NCBI RefSeq assembly: GCF_028771845.1
Contig: NZ_CP118270.1
Coordinates: 992,001 to 1,056,000 of the forward strand
Source: Paenibacillus marchantiae
GTDB taxonomy: Bacteria; Bacillota; Bacilli; Paenibacillales; Paenibacillaceae
Direction: 5' to 3'
DNA: 64,000 nucleotides
Part shown: in pieces, positions 1-8,231 of the stretch
Layout of the letters: the number at the start of each line of letters is the position of its first letter
Numbering within the stretch: position 1 is the stretch's first letter
The notes under the pieces: model-generated
Seen by the model: only the letters and a program-made list of their open reading frames with translations
The model's database searches: none
What the model was told of the DNA's origin: nothing
Position numbers and translations under genes: made by a program

Positions 1-178
1 CTCAAGATGATTTCCCTCCATATTCGAATAGTATCGTACATTCATTCTATGATCTTTGCCAACTAGTATATACTTGTCTTCCGTCTATGATTGTGACACA
101 GAACTGCAATCGGTTTCAATGGAATTTTAGAATTCTTATATGGAATAATGGAGGTTTTTTTCAGCATCGTTCCCCCAC

Positions 179-1069
179 CTATACTTCTTCCGGGACTATC
201 ACTTCAATATGCCGAGGCAATACACTGATTTGAATGGGCAAAGAAGGCCCTTCCTCCCCATCCACATTTGTGCGAATGGCTTCTATAGAACGGACGTGAA
301 CTTCTTTTGCTGTAAAATAATCAACATCCTTATGGTTCTTCAGATTGCCAAACAACAGGGACGTTCCGAGTGTTACCGTATTAAAGACATTCATGCTACG
401 GATCACAAAACAATGAATTAACCCATCATCCACCGCTGCTTCTGGGGACAATTTCTCAAAACCTCCAACCGAATTGGTCAGTGCCGCGAGAAAAAGTGGA
501 GACTCCCCTTCCCAAAACTTCCCGTCATACTCAATAGTTAGTGGCTTGGCCGGTGTATTCATCAGATCTTTCAATCCTTCTTTCAAATATGCGAATGAAC
601 CCAGCTTCGACTTCTCTTCCGAAGATACCGAAAACAACGCCTCTGCCAATGAACCGGCTGCCACCACGTTGGCAAACAGACGATCATTGATTTTACCGAG
701 ATCCACCCTATGGATCTGCTCCGAACGTAACTGCCGAATGGCTTCCTCCGGATCAAGCGAGATATTCAGCGCACGCGCAAAATCATTTACCGTACCGAGC
801 GGCACCACACCCAGTCTGGGACGATGCTCCTGATCCATCATGCCGTTAATCGTCTCATGCAGCGTCCCATCCCCTCCGATGGAAATGACGAGATCACAGC
901 CATCTTTGCAGGCACTCAGACAGTAGTTGGTCGCATCGCCCTCACCAGCCGTCTCATTGACCACCACTTCATACTGCTGTGATTCAAGAATTTCTTGTAC
1001 CTGGGACACATATTGCTGAGCCTCTTCTTTACCCGACGATGGATTACTAATGATCATGGCTTGGCGCAT
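179..1069 (-). CDS. Diacylglycerol/lipid kinase, DgkB/YegS family
   Basis: Predicted cytosolic or membrane-associated kinase that phosphorylates diacylglycerol or a related lipid alcohol with ATP. The diacylglycerol-kinase catalytic domain fills the N-terminal half: an early SNPSSGK segment, then the glycine-rich SIGGDGTLHE nucleotide-binding motif and the VPLGTVNDFARAL motif typical of the family; the rest is the usual beta-sandwich. The frame is open back to 1207, but an ATG at 1069 has GGAGGAG about 10 nt upstream and gives 296 residues, the normal family size. The extra N-terminus of the longer form (rich in Cys and aromatic residues) has no family counterpart. No terminator was seen downstream. 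Family is sure; the exact lipid substrate is not. Confidence 0.9.
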   Translation of the reverse strand: MRQAMIISNPSSGKEEAQQYVSQVQEILESQQYEVVVNETAGEGDATNYCLSACKDGCDLVISIGGDGTLHETINGMMDQEHRPRLGVVPLGTVNDFARALNISLDPEEAIRQLRSEQIHRVDLGKINDRLFANVVAAGSLAEALFSVSSEEKSKLGSFAYLKEGLKDLMNTPAKPLTIEYDGKFWEGESPLFLAALTNSVGGFEKLSPEAAVDDGLIHCFVIRSMNVFNTVTLGTSLLFGNLKNHKDVDYFTAKEVHVRSIEAIRTNVDGEEGPSLPIQISVLPRHIEVIVPEEV

Positions 1070-1556
1070 ACCTGCATCTTCTCCTCCAAATGGCATTCTT
1101 ACTTCATCTATACCCTTTCTGCCATGGAGTTGAATAGCATCTAGAGGAGTTGTACAATATTTTTTGAAAAAGATGGCTGGAAGAGTGCAGTATGGGGTTT
1201 GTATCATATAGAATAGAAGTAGATGTTCTACCTGTCATGAATTTCTTGTTCCTTTTGCCCCATGATGGGTTAATAACTATAGATGTGTTTTTATTCGTGC
1301 CTGCATAAGTTAAACTGGTCCATTTACACTTACCACTCCGATGGCAGAACAACCTTCCGATCACAGTTATCCCCGGATTTCCTTGATTCCCTTTTTCTAA
1401 AGGGAGAAATCCCGTGATAAAGGTGACCGCTTCGCTTCTTCAGGTTATTTCTGCCCTCTCCGTTATCGTGTAAATATTGTACTTACCTTATATATCATCG
1501 AAAAAAATCAATCTGTTCGGAGTATTTTAAAATCGGAATCGGAGGGAATTCATGCA
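1070..1556. other. Intergenic region holding one copy of a palindromic repeat
   Basis: Shared upstream region of the divergent lipid kinase (minus) and leucine-rich-repeat gene (plus). It contains the dispersed palindromic element at 1323-1474 (listed separately). The plus-strand gene has a good ribosome binding site, GGAGGG, ten bases before its ATG. No further gene is supported: the open frames here are continuations of the kinase frame or lack ribosome binding sites. Confidence 0.6.
1323..1474. repeat. Dispersed palindromic repeat element, copy 1 (about 152 bp)
   Basis: The element begins TTTACACTTACCACTCCGAT and ends with CTCTCCGTTATCGTGTAAA; the two ends are imperfect inverted repeats (TTTACAC with GTGTAAA). 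Inside are a second stem (GGCAGAACAACC with GGTTATTTCTGCC) and a third (TTATCCCCGGATTTC with GAAATCCCGTGATAA), and an unpaired GCTTCGCTTCT segment on the 3' side. A second copy sits at 63000-63148 between araD and araA. Copies share both ends and the central TTATCCCCGGATTTC but differ in the second stem in a way that keeps it paired. Not known to me under a name; resembles ERIC-like intergenic palindromes in size and design. Confidence 0.85.
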
Positions 1557-3077
1557 ATGAGAAGAATGACTCTACTATTTCTAGTCTTCATCCTGAGTCT
1601 TGGGGCGGCTGGGCAAGCGATGGCCTATACTACGGCAGACTTGGGCGAAGGAATCATCAAAGATCCTGCACTGGAGAACGGACTGAAGCTGATCCTGAAC
1701 AAACCGGTAGATGCCCCTCTAACCTCCTCCGATCTGGAGCAGCTGAACGTGGTGGATCTAAGCAATGCAGGCATTCAAAGCCTGTCCGGTCTGGAATACG
1801 CCACGAATCTGACCCACCTCCGGTTATATGGCAATGAGATTGAAGACCTAACACCGCTTGCGCATCTGACTCAGCTTCGCGAGGTTGACGTCCGCAATAA
1901 TTACATTACATCGATTGATGCACTGGCTGATTTGAAAGACCTGGGACGGCTGTATATCAGCAACAATTCCATTTCTTCCATAGAAGTTGTACGTGGATTC
2001 ACCCGATTACATACGTTTCACGCCAGCGGTAACCAGATTACTAGTCTCTCCGCACTGGCGGATGCAGATGATCTTCAATGGCTTGAAATCTCGAATAATG
2101 CGATAACGGACCTGACACCACTGGCGGATAAAAGAAAACTGAAACAGCTCAATGTGTCCAACAACCACATTCATACACTGGATGTACTGGCTGATCTGCC
2201 GAATACACTTCAGAAGCTGAATGTGGCAGGCAACGAGATCTCCGATCTGATGCCCTTGAAGCATATGACACGCCTGCAGACGCTGGACTTCTCCGGGAAT
2301 CAGGTTCAGCATCTGGCACCCTTGGAAGACCTGGTAGGGTTGAAAGAACTGAATGCGGAGTCCAATCAGATCTATGATCTGGAGCCGTTACGCCAGCTAT
2401 CCAAGCTGGAAGTACTGAAACTGTCCAATAACCGGGTGTGGAATCTGTCACCGATTGCCGGTTTTACTTTTACAAGAAACAGCTCTGCAAATACAAATAC
2501 GATAACGGATATCTCGGCTTCCACTTCCTTATCCTCCGGTACGCAGACCTCGGTCTCTGAACCGGAACCTGCCGGACTTACGGTGCAAAATAATTATCTG
2601 GATGTTGCGAACGGTAGTGACACGATGCAGCTTCTAAACCAAATGAATGTGCGGGAGCAGAAGCGTACTCCACAGGGTAATTTCCAGCGGCTTATTGAAG
2701 GCTCTACCACGGCCTATGTCGGGGATCGTGCTTACGCACTGGAGGCTGCACCTTTTATCGATGAGGGACGGACCTATGTACCACTCCGTTTTGTCTCCGA
2801 GCAGTTGAATGCCAGCGTGAACTGGAATCCGGATACACAGGAGGTTCAGATTGCGCAGAATGATACAACGATTCATTGGACGGTGGGCAACAAGCAGGTG
2901 GTTGTGGACGATACGCTTGCTATAAATGATGCACCCCTGTTGATGAAGGATGGAAAGGCGTTTGTCCCGGTACGTTTTATTTCGGAGCAATTCAATACGA
3001 CGGTTGCGTATATCGGAAGCAGCAAAACGATTCTGATCTTCGAAAACAAAGCGCAGGACGAAAATGTACAACCTTAA
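1557..3077 (+). CDS. Secreted leucine-rich-repeat protein with copper-amine-oxidase-like N-domain module
   Basis: Exported protein of 506 residues, probably cell-wall associated and used for binding or adhesion rather than catalysis. Residues 1-23 form a signal peptide ending at AMA. Residues about 65-310 are tandem 22-residue leucine-rich repeats of the internalin type (pattern LxxLxxLxLSNNxIxDLxPL). A Ser/Thr-rich linker follows, then residues about 385-495 carry two copies of the motif seen in the copper-amine-oxidase N-terminal-like domain (TYVPLRFVSEQLNASVNW and AFVPVRFISEQFNTTV). That domain is common on Paenibacillus surface proteins and does not imply oxidase activity. The nearest upstream ATG (1551) stops at once, so 1557 is the start. 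A terminator follows at 3179. Confidence 0.88.
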   Translation: MRRMTLLFLVFILSLGAAGQAMAYTTADLGEGIIKDPALENGLKLILNKPVDAPLTSSDLEQLNVVDLSNAGIQSLSGLEYATNLTHLRLYGNEIEDLTPLAHLTQLREVDVRNNYITSIDALADLKDLGRLYISNNSISSIEVVRGFTRLHTFHASGNQITSLSALADADDLQWLEISNNAITDLTPLADKRKLKQLNVSNNHIHTLDVLADLPNTLQKLNVAGNEISDLMPLKHMTRLQTLDFSGNQVQHLAPLEDLVGLKELNAESNQIYDLEPLRQLSKLEVLKLSNNRVWNLSPIAGFTFTRNSSANTNTITDISASTSLSSGTQTSVSEPEPAGLTVQNNYLDVANGSDTMQLLNQMNVREQKRTPQGNFQRLIEGSTTAYVGDRAYALEAAPFIDEGRTYVPLRFVSEQLNASVNWNPDTQEVQIAQNDTTIHWTVGNKQVVVDDTLAINDAPLLMKDGKAFVPVRFISEQFNTTVAYIGSSKTILIFENKAQDENVQP

Positions 3078-3178
3078 TTAAGCAAAGCATGATCAGCACC
3101 GCGCACTTATCTCAACTTATCTTAATGCACAATTCAATTCATATGCCCTCCATGTAGATTGTTACATGCACAGCGAAG

Positions 3179-3207
3179 TCCCCGTCTGAACATCAGCGGG
3201 GATTTTT
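3179..3207 (+). terminator. Rho-independent terminator of the leucine-rich-repeat gene
   Basis: Stem TCCCCG (3179-3184) with CGGGGA (3197-3202) followed by five T on the plus strand. A smaller hairpin, CATGTA with TACATG, lies just upstream at about 3151-3168. Confidence 0.75.
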
Positions 3208-3249
3208 GATGAGCATTAAACTAGATACGATCACGCGGAAAGCGATTAT

Positions 3250-4164
3250 TTAATCGAAAAAACGGATGCTGCCCAGGGTCTGCCTGTATTCACTGGGACT
3301 CATGCCAGTCCATCGCCTGAACTGCCGACTGAAGTGCGCAAGACTGGAATATCCGAGCATGGTGGCAACGCGAGTGAGGTTAAGATCAGGCTGGTGTATC
3401 AGCTGCTTGGCCTCGTGGAGCTTCAGTTCGGACAAATATCTGCGCGGAGAGATGCCGTATACTTTCTGAAACGTCTCCAGAGCATATCCAGGGCTGATTT
3501 GAAGCGAGGCCGCAATCTCTTCAATCCGAATCTCCTTATCTCCCAGCCCTTCCCGCTGGATATTCCCGGTATTGAAGCGGCTTTTGATTGCCTCGGCAAT
3601 CAGTGTTGCATAGTGCGCCACAGTAGGCGATACGGCTTCTTGGGAACGGGAGGAGCTTTGCTCTGCCAATATCGCCAAAATCTCCAGCAAACCAGCCTGC
3701 ATACGGAACAGATCTGATGTTGTATATTCTTCTTTGTGCTGAAGCAGCTCCACCCATTTCATCATGACTTCCGTTAATCGCTGATTATCCTCGCCGCCAC
3801 ATGGGAACAACATCTGCACATGTCTACTCATCTCCTGGCGAAACAGAACCTCATCTACATTGAAATGGGCAATAAAGTAGGTCAGCCCCTGCTCCTGATT
3901 ACATTCATTGGTATGTTTGCATCCAGGCGGGATAAGCAATATATCTCCTGCTAGGAGTTCATAACGGATGTTCTCCAGTATCGTCGTCTGCGATCCTTCC
4001 AGAATCAGTATCAATTCAAAGGCCAAATGCGATTCCAGCGGCACTTGCCAGCCTCGCTTTACCTTCTGCATGTGAGCACCAAACAGCTTGACGTTCCAGT
4101 CCGTCGCAGGCAGCCATCGGCTCTCCGGAGATAGATAAGAACGGTATGGTTCAGGAATGATCAT
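3250..4164 (-). CDS. AraC-family transcriptional regulator with cupin sensor domain
   Basis: DNA-binding regulator of 304 residues. The N-terminal ~170 residues look like the cupin-type sugar-binding arm of AraC proteins (LILEGSQTTI, GDILLIPPGCKHTNE). The C-terminal ~100 residues are a double helix-turn-helix of the AraC/XylS type (IEEIAASLQISPGYALETFQKVYGISP, then LNLTRVATMLGYSSLAHFSRQFRRWTGMSPSEYR). The open frame starts at a GTG at 4176, but ATG 4164 has AAGGTGG eight bases upstream and is preferred. The gene is divergent from the GH30 glycosidase with a ~120-bp shared promoter region, so it probably controls that gene in response to a sugar; the effector is not shown by the sequence. Confidence 0.88.
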   Translation of the reverse strand: MIIPEPYRSYLSPESRWLPATDWNVKLFGAHMQKVKRGWQVPLESHLAFELILILEGSQTTILENIRYELLAGDILLIPPGCKHTNECNQEQGLTYFIAHFNVDEVLFRQEMSRHVQMLFPCGGEDNQRLTEVMMKWVELLQHKEEYTTSDLFRMQAGLLEILAILAEQSSSRSQEAVSPTVAHYATLIAEAIKSRFNTGNIQREGLGDKEIRIEEIAASLQISPGYALETFQKVYGISPRRYLSELKLHEAKQLIHQPDLNLTRVATMLGYSSLAHFSRQFRRWTGMSPSEYRQTLGSIRFFD

Positions 4165-4283
4165 GCATTTCACCACCTTGGATTAGGGCAAATTTTACGC
4201 GGTTCAGCGTATCTTCTTTTGCAATGGGACTTGATATACTGACTGTACATCATACCTAAGATTCAAGCGAGGAGGAAATTCCA

Positions 4284-5622
4284 ATGTCCCTGACATTACA
4301 TGGTTATTCCACTACACCAGATCATGCATGGAAAGAGATCTCTTATACATCTACAAATAAAAACGCTAACTTAAAGCTCACAGGTGAACAGCATCAGCTT
4401 GTAGAAGGATTTGGCGGTTGTTTTAATGAGCTTGGTTATATTGCCCTGTCCCACTTGAATGAGGAGCAGCGTCATGACGTATTTCATTCCCCTCTTCCAC
4501 CCGGAAGGTGAACATAAATTCAACATCTGTCGCCTGCCCATCGGCGCGAGTGATTATGCAGTGCAATGGTACAGTCACAATGAGGTGGACGGCGATGTGA
4601 CCATGGAACATTTTTCGATCGAACGTGATTTCAAATATCTGATTCCATACATCAAAGAGGCCCTGAGCTATAATCCGAATCTGCAATTCTTCGCCTCGCC
4701 GTGGAGCCCGCCCACCTGGATGAAATCACCGAAAGCCTATAACTATGGAACGCTGCGCTGGGAGAAGGATATCCTGGAAGCTTATGCGCTGTATTTTGTC
4801 AAATTCGTACAGGCGTACAAGGACGCTGGCATCACCATCCATCAGGTCCATGTACAAAACGAAGTCATCGCGGATCAGAAATTCCCTTCCTGCATGTGGA
4901 CAGGTGAGCAGCTGCGTGAGTTTATCGCCGACTATCTGGGTCCTGCTTTTGACCAGCACGGTCTGGATACGGAAATCTGGCTGGGAACGATCAACGCACC
5001 TGATCCATGGGAAGAATTGATCAAAAAGAAAACGAATGATTTTGACGAATACGCCGGACTGGTGCTTAGTGATCCCAAAGCGTACGCCTATATCAAGGGA
5101 GTTGGTTATCAGTGGGCAGGCAAAAATGCCATCCAACGTACAGCTGCGAGCTACCCGGAGCTTCGTTACATGCAGACCGAGAATGAATGCGGTGACGGTA
5201 ACAACTCGTGGAACTACGCCAAGTATGTATTTAATCTGTATCAGCACTATTTCAGCAATGGAGTGAATGCGTATATTTACTGGAACATGGTTCTGGAGCC
5301 AAAAGGCCGCAGCACATGGGGGTGGGAGCAAAACTCCATGATTACGGTAGACCCGGATGCCAAAGGAATCATTCGGAATCCCGAGTATTATGTGATGAAG
5401 CATTTTGCTCATGATGTCGTGCCTGGTGCACGAAGAGTCGGACTGTCTGGAGCCTGGAGTGGCAAAGCCGTGGCTTTCCGCAACCCGGACAATAGTCTCG
5501 TCATTGTCATCAACAATCCGTTCAAGGACAGCCGTGACCTGCATCTGGCATATGAAGGGCAGACACTCCGGTTCGAGCTGGAGGCGGATTCCTTCAACAG
5601 TATTATTATTTCCCAATCCTAA
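4284..5622 (+). pseudogene. GH30-family glycoside hydrolase, interrupted by a +1 frameshift
   Basis: A glycosidase of family GH30 (glucosylceramidase/xylosidase type), cytosolic since no signal peptide is visible. The frame from 4284 (ATG with GGAGGA eight bases before) encodes VEGFGGCFNELGYIAL and runs to ...RHDVFHS, then goes out of frame and stops at 4511. The second frame resumes at once with LFHPEGEHKFNICRLPIG and continues to 5622. Removing one C from the CCCC run at 4489-4492 joins both into ~446 residues, normal for GH30. Both catalytic glutamates are present: acid/base in HVQNEV (codon 4861) and nucleophile in QTENECG (codon 5179). With everything else intact this is either a very recent mutation, a homopolymer error, or phase variation. 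Confidence 0.85.
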
Positions 5623-5641
5623 TACCCATTCAAACCACGAA

Positions 5642-5684
5642 ATAGCGTCATGTCCCCCTACTTGATGTGGGGGATATGACGCTA
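5642..5684. terminator. Bidirectional terminator between GH30 and GH10 genes
   Basis: Long stem ATAGCGTCAT-g-TCCCCC with GGGGGA-t-ATGACGCTAT between two convergent genes. A/T-rich flanks on both sides allow use in either direction. Confidence 0.8.
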
Positions 5685-5742
5685 TATTCTTGTGCAAAGT
5701 TATGGAAAGGAATGACTCTGTAAATGATTTTGCCTACCTCGC

Positions 5743-6705
5743 TTAAGGATTGTTCGCAAGATAATTTCTCAGCCATTGCAGCGCTGGACGCTCTGTACCA
5801 TTGGTATTCACCAAATGAGAACCGCTCACCCAAGTCTGACCTTGATTAAAGCCCCACAACGTCACACCTTTAACGGCCGAATGCTGCCAGAGGACAGGGA
5901 ATTTCTGCTGGTAGCGCTGCAGCTGTGTGTTATCATCGCCGGTTATATCCAGTTCGGATACATAGATTGGCAATCCGGTTGCGGCCAGTTTGTTCAATAC
6001 GGTATTCATTGTGCTGACAGAAACGTTATCCATATTAAAGTAATGACACTGGATGCCGATGCCATCAATCAGGCCTCTGCTCTTCAAGATATTGATGATC
6101 TGAACGTATTGATCAGCTGCATTCGGATCGCCAATAATCCCATATTCGTTCAGCAGGAGTTTGGCGTTCGGGAAAGCTTGTCTTGCTTGCTCAAAAGACC
6201 AAATAACCCAGTCCCACCCTGTCGCTCCATCCCCGCCTATGGCGTTACGATAGGAAGGTTTGGCATGTAATGGTTCGTTAACTACATCGACAAACGCGGA
6301 TTTGGAATATCTCTGACCTGCTGCCTTGATCCACTGGATTACTTCAGCTTTCTGATCTGCAGCGGAAAGTCCACTAATCCAACCTGGCTCCTGACTTCCC
6401 CAGACAAGCGTGTGAAACTTGAACGGAAATCCATTGTTGTTGGCATAATTGTAGGCAATATCTGCCTGAGACCAGTTCATATTGTTACGCGTGGCTTCGA
6501 CTGCTCCCCATTTTGTTGAATTCTCCGGCGTTACCTGATTCCAATAGGGACTGAAATTGGAGGGAACACTGCTTGCAATGATATTGCCCAAAAACTTGCT
6601 ACCTTTGGCCAAACCTGCACTCACACTGCCAACCGCGACTGAGGTAGCGAGCACACCAACCAATGCCAGTGAACCTACAGTCTTAAACCATTTGGACTTG
6701 AACAT
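5743..6705 (-). CDS. Secreted endo-1,4-beta-xylanase, GH10
   Basis: Extracellular xylanase of 320 residues that cleaves internal beta-1,4 bonds of xylan. A signal peptide (FKSKWFKTVGSLALVGVLA...VSA) is followed by one GH10 TIM-barrel. Acid/base Glu144 lies in DVVNEPLH and nucleophile Glu251 in YVSELDITG. The substrate-side motifs WGAVE, HTLVWGSQ and TLWGFNQGQTW are also present. There is no carbohydrate-binding module, so this is a compact single-domain form. AAAGGAGG precedes the ATG. A perfect cre palindrome lies about 40 bases upstream of the start, so CcpA catabolite repression is expected. It is convergent to the GH30 gene and shares its terminator. Confidence 0.96.
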   Translation of the reverse strand: MFKSKWFKTVGSLALVGVLATSVAVGSVSAGLAKGSKFLGNIIASSVPSNFSPYWNQVTPENSTKWGAVEATRNNMNWSQADIAYNYANNNGFPFKFHTLVWGSQEPGWISGLSAADQKAEVIQWIKAAGQRYSKSAFVDVVNEPLHAKPSYRNAIGGDGATGWDWVIWSFEQARQAFPNAKLLLNEYGIIGDPNAADQYVQIINILKSRGLIDGIGIQCHYFNMDNVSVSTMNTVLNKLAATGLPIYVSELDITGDDNTQLQRYQQKFPVLWQHSAVKGVTLWGFNQGQTWVSGSHLVNTNGTERPALQWLRNYLANNP

Positions 6706-7024
6706 GATCTTCCTCCTTTGAATTTTAGTATTCGATTCATTAGTAAGCGCTTACAAATTTAATTTTACTGGATATATTTGTAATTATCCATGTAGAAAGT
6801 ATAGCTTGTCCCTCAAAAAGTATAGATGTTGGGCACTAACATGATGACTTAACTAAATGACTTACACTTTATTATATTTACAAATCTATAAATATAGATA
6901 TAATGTAATTCTGAGAACTTATTATATCGGCCATATATTTTTATATAGGTGAGGAGGCATTTTTTTAGTTTAATATATCTATTTTTCTGTATATATAAAT
7001 ATATTTGGAGGTCTAGACTTTAAC
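6706..7024. other. AT-rich divergent promoter region between xylanase and MFS genes
   Basis: No gene is seen. The xylanase side holds a cre site. The middle and MFS side are very AT-rich (for example runs of TATATA near 6980-7010), giving several possible -10 boxes that cannot be ranked by eye. Confidence 0.5.
6742..6755. promoter_or_regulatory. cre site upstream of the GH10 xylanase
   Basis: Perfectly matches the catabolite-responsive element: on the minus strand TGTAAGCGCTTACT, a near-complete palindrome. It lies 37-50 bases upstream of the xylanase ATG, where CcpA binding would block transcription. Confidence 0.85.
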
Positions 7025-8215
7025 ATGAAATCGAAATCACAACAGGTTAATCCGTTACTCATCCTCATTCTGGCGCTCGGTGTATTCGCCATCATTACTA
7101 CAGAAGTCGGCATTATCGGAGTACTGCCCCTGATCACGCAGAAAATCAACATCACCGCTGCACAGGCCGGATGGCTGGTAAGTATTTTCGCTCTCGTCGT
7201 TGCCGTGTCTGGCCCTTTCCTGACTTTGCTCGTATCTGGTATCAATCGTAAAACCATTTTGTTAACTGCCGTGCTATTGTTCGCCATTTCCAACGTAGTA
7301 TATGCCTACACAACCCGATTCGACATGATGCTAATCTTTCGGATTATCCCGGCCATTTTCCATCCAGTCTTCTTCTCCGTTGCTCTCGTCACGGGTGCCA
7401 AGCTGGTCCCACCGGAAAAAAGCAGTCAGGCCGTTGCCAAAGTCTTTACCGGAATCACTGCCGGCTTTGCATTTGGCGTGCCCCTAACTTCCTATCTTGC
7501 GGAACGATTCTCGTTGGAGGCTGCGTTTTGGTTCGGAGCGGTTGTCAGTATCATTGCTTTCATCGGTATATGGATATGGTTGCCCTCGATGCCTGTGCAA
7601 GAGAAGATGTCTTATGGCAAACAGATCGGCATTTTGCGTAAACCTGCGCTGTGGCTAAATATTGCTACTGTCATTTTTATTTTTGCAGCGATGTTCTCCG
7701 TATATAGTTATTTCGCCGAATATCTGGGGCAAGTCACCCAAATGGGCGGTTCATGGATTAGTGTGATGCTCTTGGCCTTTGGTGTTATTATGATTGCCGG
7801 CAATTTGGTATTCGGACAGCTTCTGCATCGGAATATTCCGAGGACCGTTCTCCTCTTCCCGGTGCTATACATGGCGGCTTATTTACTCGTTTTCTATGCA
7901 GGTACCTACTTCACTCCGATGATTATCATGGTGTTCGTCTGGGGTGCGATTCACTCTGGCGGTCTGATTGTCAGCCAAACTTGGCTTACGACGGAATCTC
8001 ATGAAGCGCCGGAATTCGGAAACAGCCTCTTTGTCTCTTTCTCTAATCTGGGGATTACCCTCGGTACCTCCATTGGTGGCTGGTTCATTGCCCAACTCGG
8101 CATCCATCAGGTCATCTGGAGCGGAATCATCTTTGGTTTGCTTGCTTTGGTATCCATCGTTGTCAAAATAAAATTTTTCACCTCTCGTAGTGGTAATTCA
8201 ATTGAGACGGTATAA
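7025..8215 (+). CDS. MFS transporter, DHA1 (drug/purine/sugar efflux) family
   Basis: Inner-membrane exporter of 396 residues with 12 predicted hydrophobic spans. It starts with a cytoplasmic MKSKSQQVNP followed directly by TM1. The loop 2-3 region reads LVSGINRKTILL and the TM4-5 region has RIIPAIFHPVFFSVALVTGAKLVPPE, as in the AraJ/PbuE/YdhP-like DHA1 proteins. GGAGGT lies 12 bases before the ATG. It runs convergently into the Btr-like regulator with only 16 bases between, and no terminator hairpin was found there. Substrate unknown; proximity to an iron-uptake block makes siderophore efflux conceivable but nothing in the sequence proves it. Confidence 0.88.
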   Translation: MKSKSQQVNPLLILILALGVFAIITTEVGIIGVLPLITQKINITAAQAGWLVSIFALVVAVSGPFLTLLVSGINRKTILLTAVLLFAISNVVYAYTTRFDMMLIFRIIPAIFHPVFFSVALVTGAKLVPPEKSSQAVAKVFTGITAGFAFGVPLTSYLAERFSLEAAFWFGAVVSIIAFIGIWIWLPSMPVQEKMSYGKQIGILRKPALWLNIATVIFIFAAMFSVYSYFAEYLGQVTQMGGSWISVMLLAFGVIMIAGNLVFGQLLHRNIPRTVLLFPVLYMAAYLLVFYAGTYFTPMIIMVFVWGAIHSGGLIVSQTWLTTESHEAPEFGNSLFVSFSNLGITLGTSIGGWFIAQLGIHQVIWSGIIFGLLALVSIVVKIKFFTSRSGNSIETV

Positions 8216-8231
8216 GAGTTAAGTGATCCGA

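Noticed and set aside
1..178. Possible gene at the left edge
   Set aside because: No frame with a ribosome binding site or protein-like composition in the first 178 bases.
4489..4492. Programmed ribosomal frameshift in GH30
   Set aside because: CCCC lacks a slippery heptamer and no downstream stem or internal ribosome binding stimulator was seen; a simple mutation or sequencing error is more economical.
4726..5697. 323-codon minus-strand open frame antisense to GH30
   Set aside because: No ribosome binding site, composition typical of an antisense shadow, and the plus strand has clear catalytic motifs.
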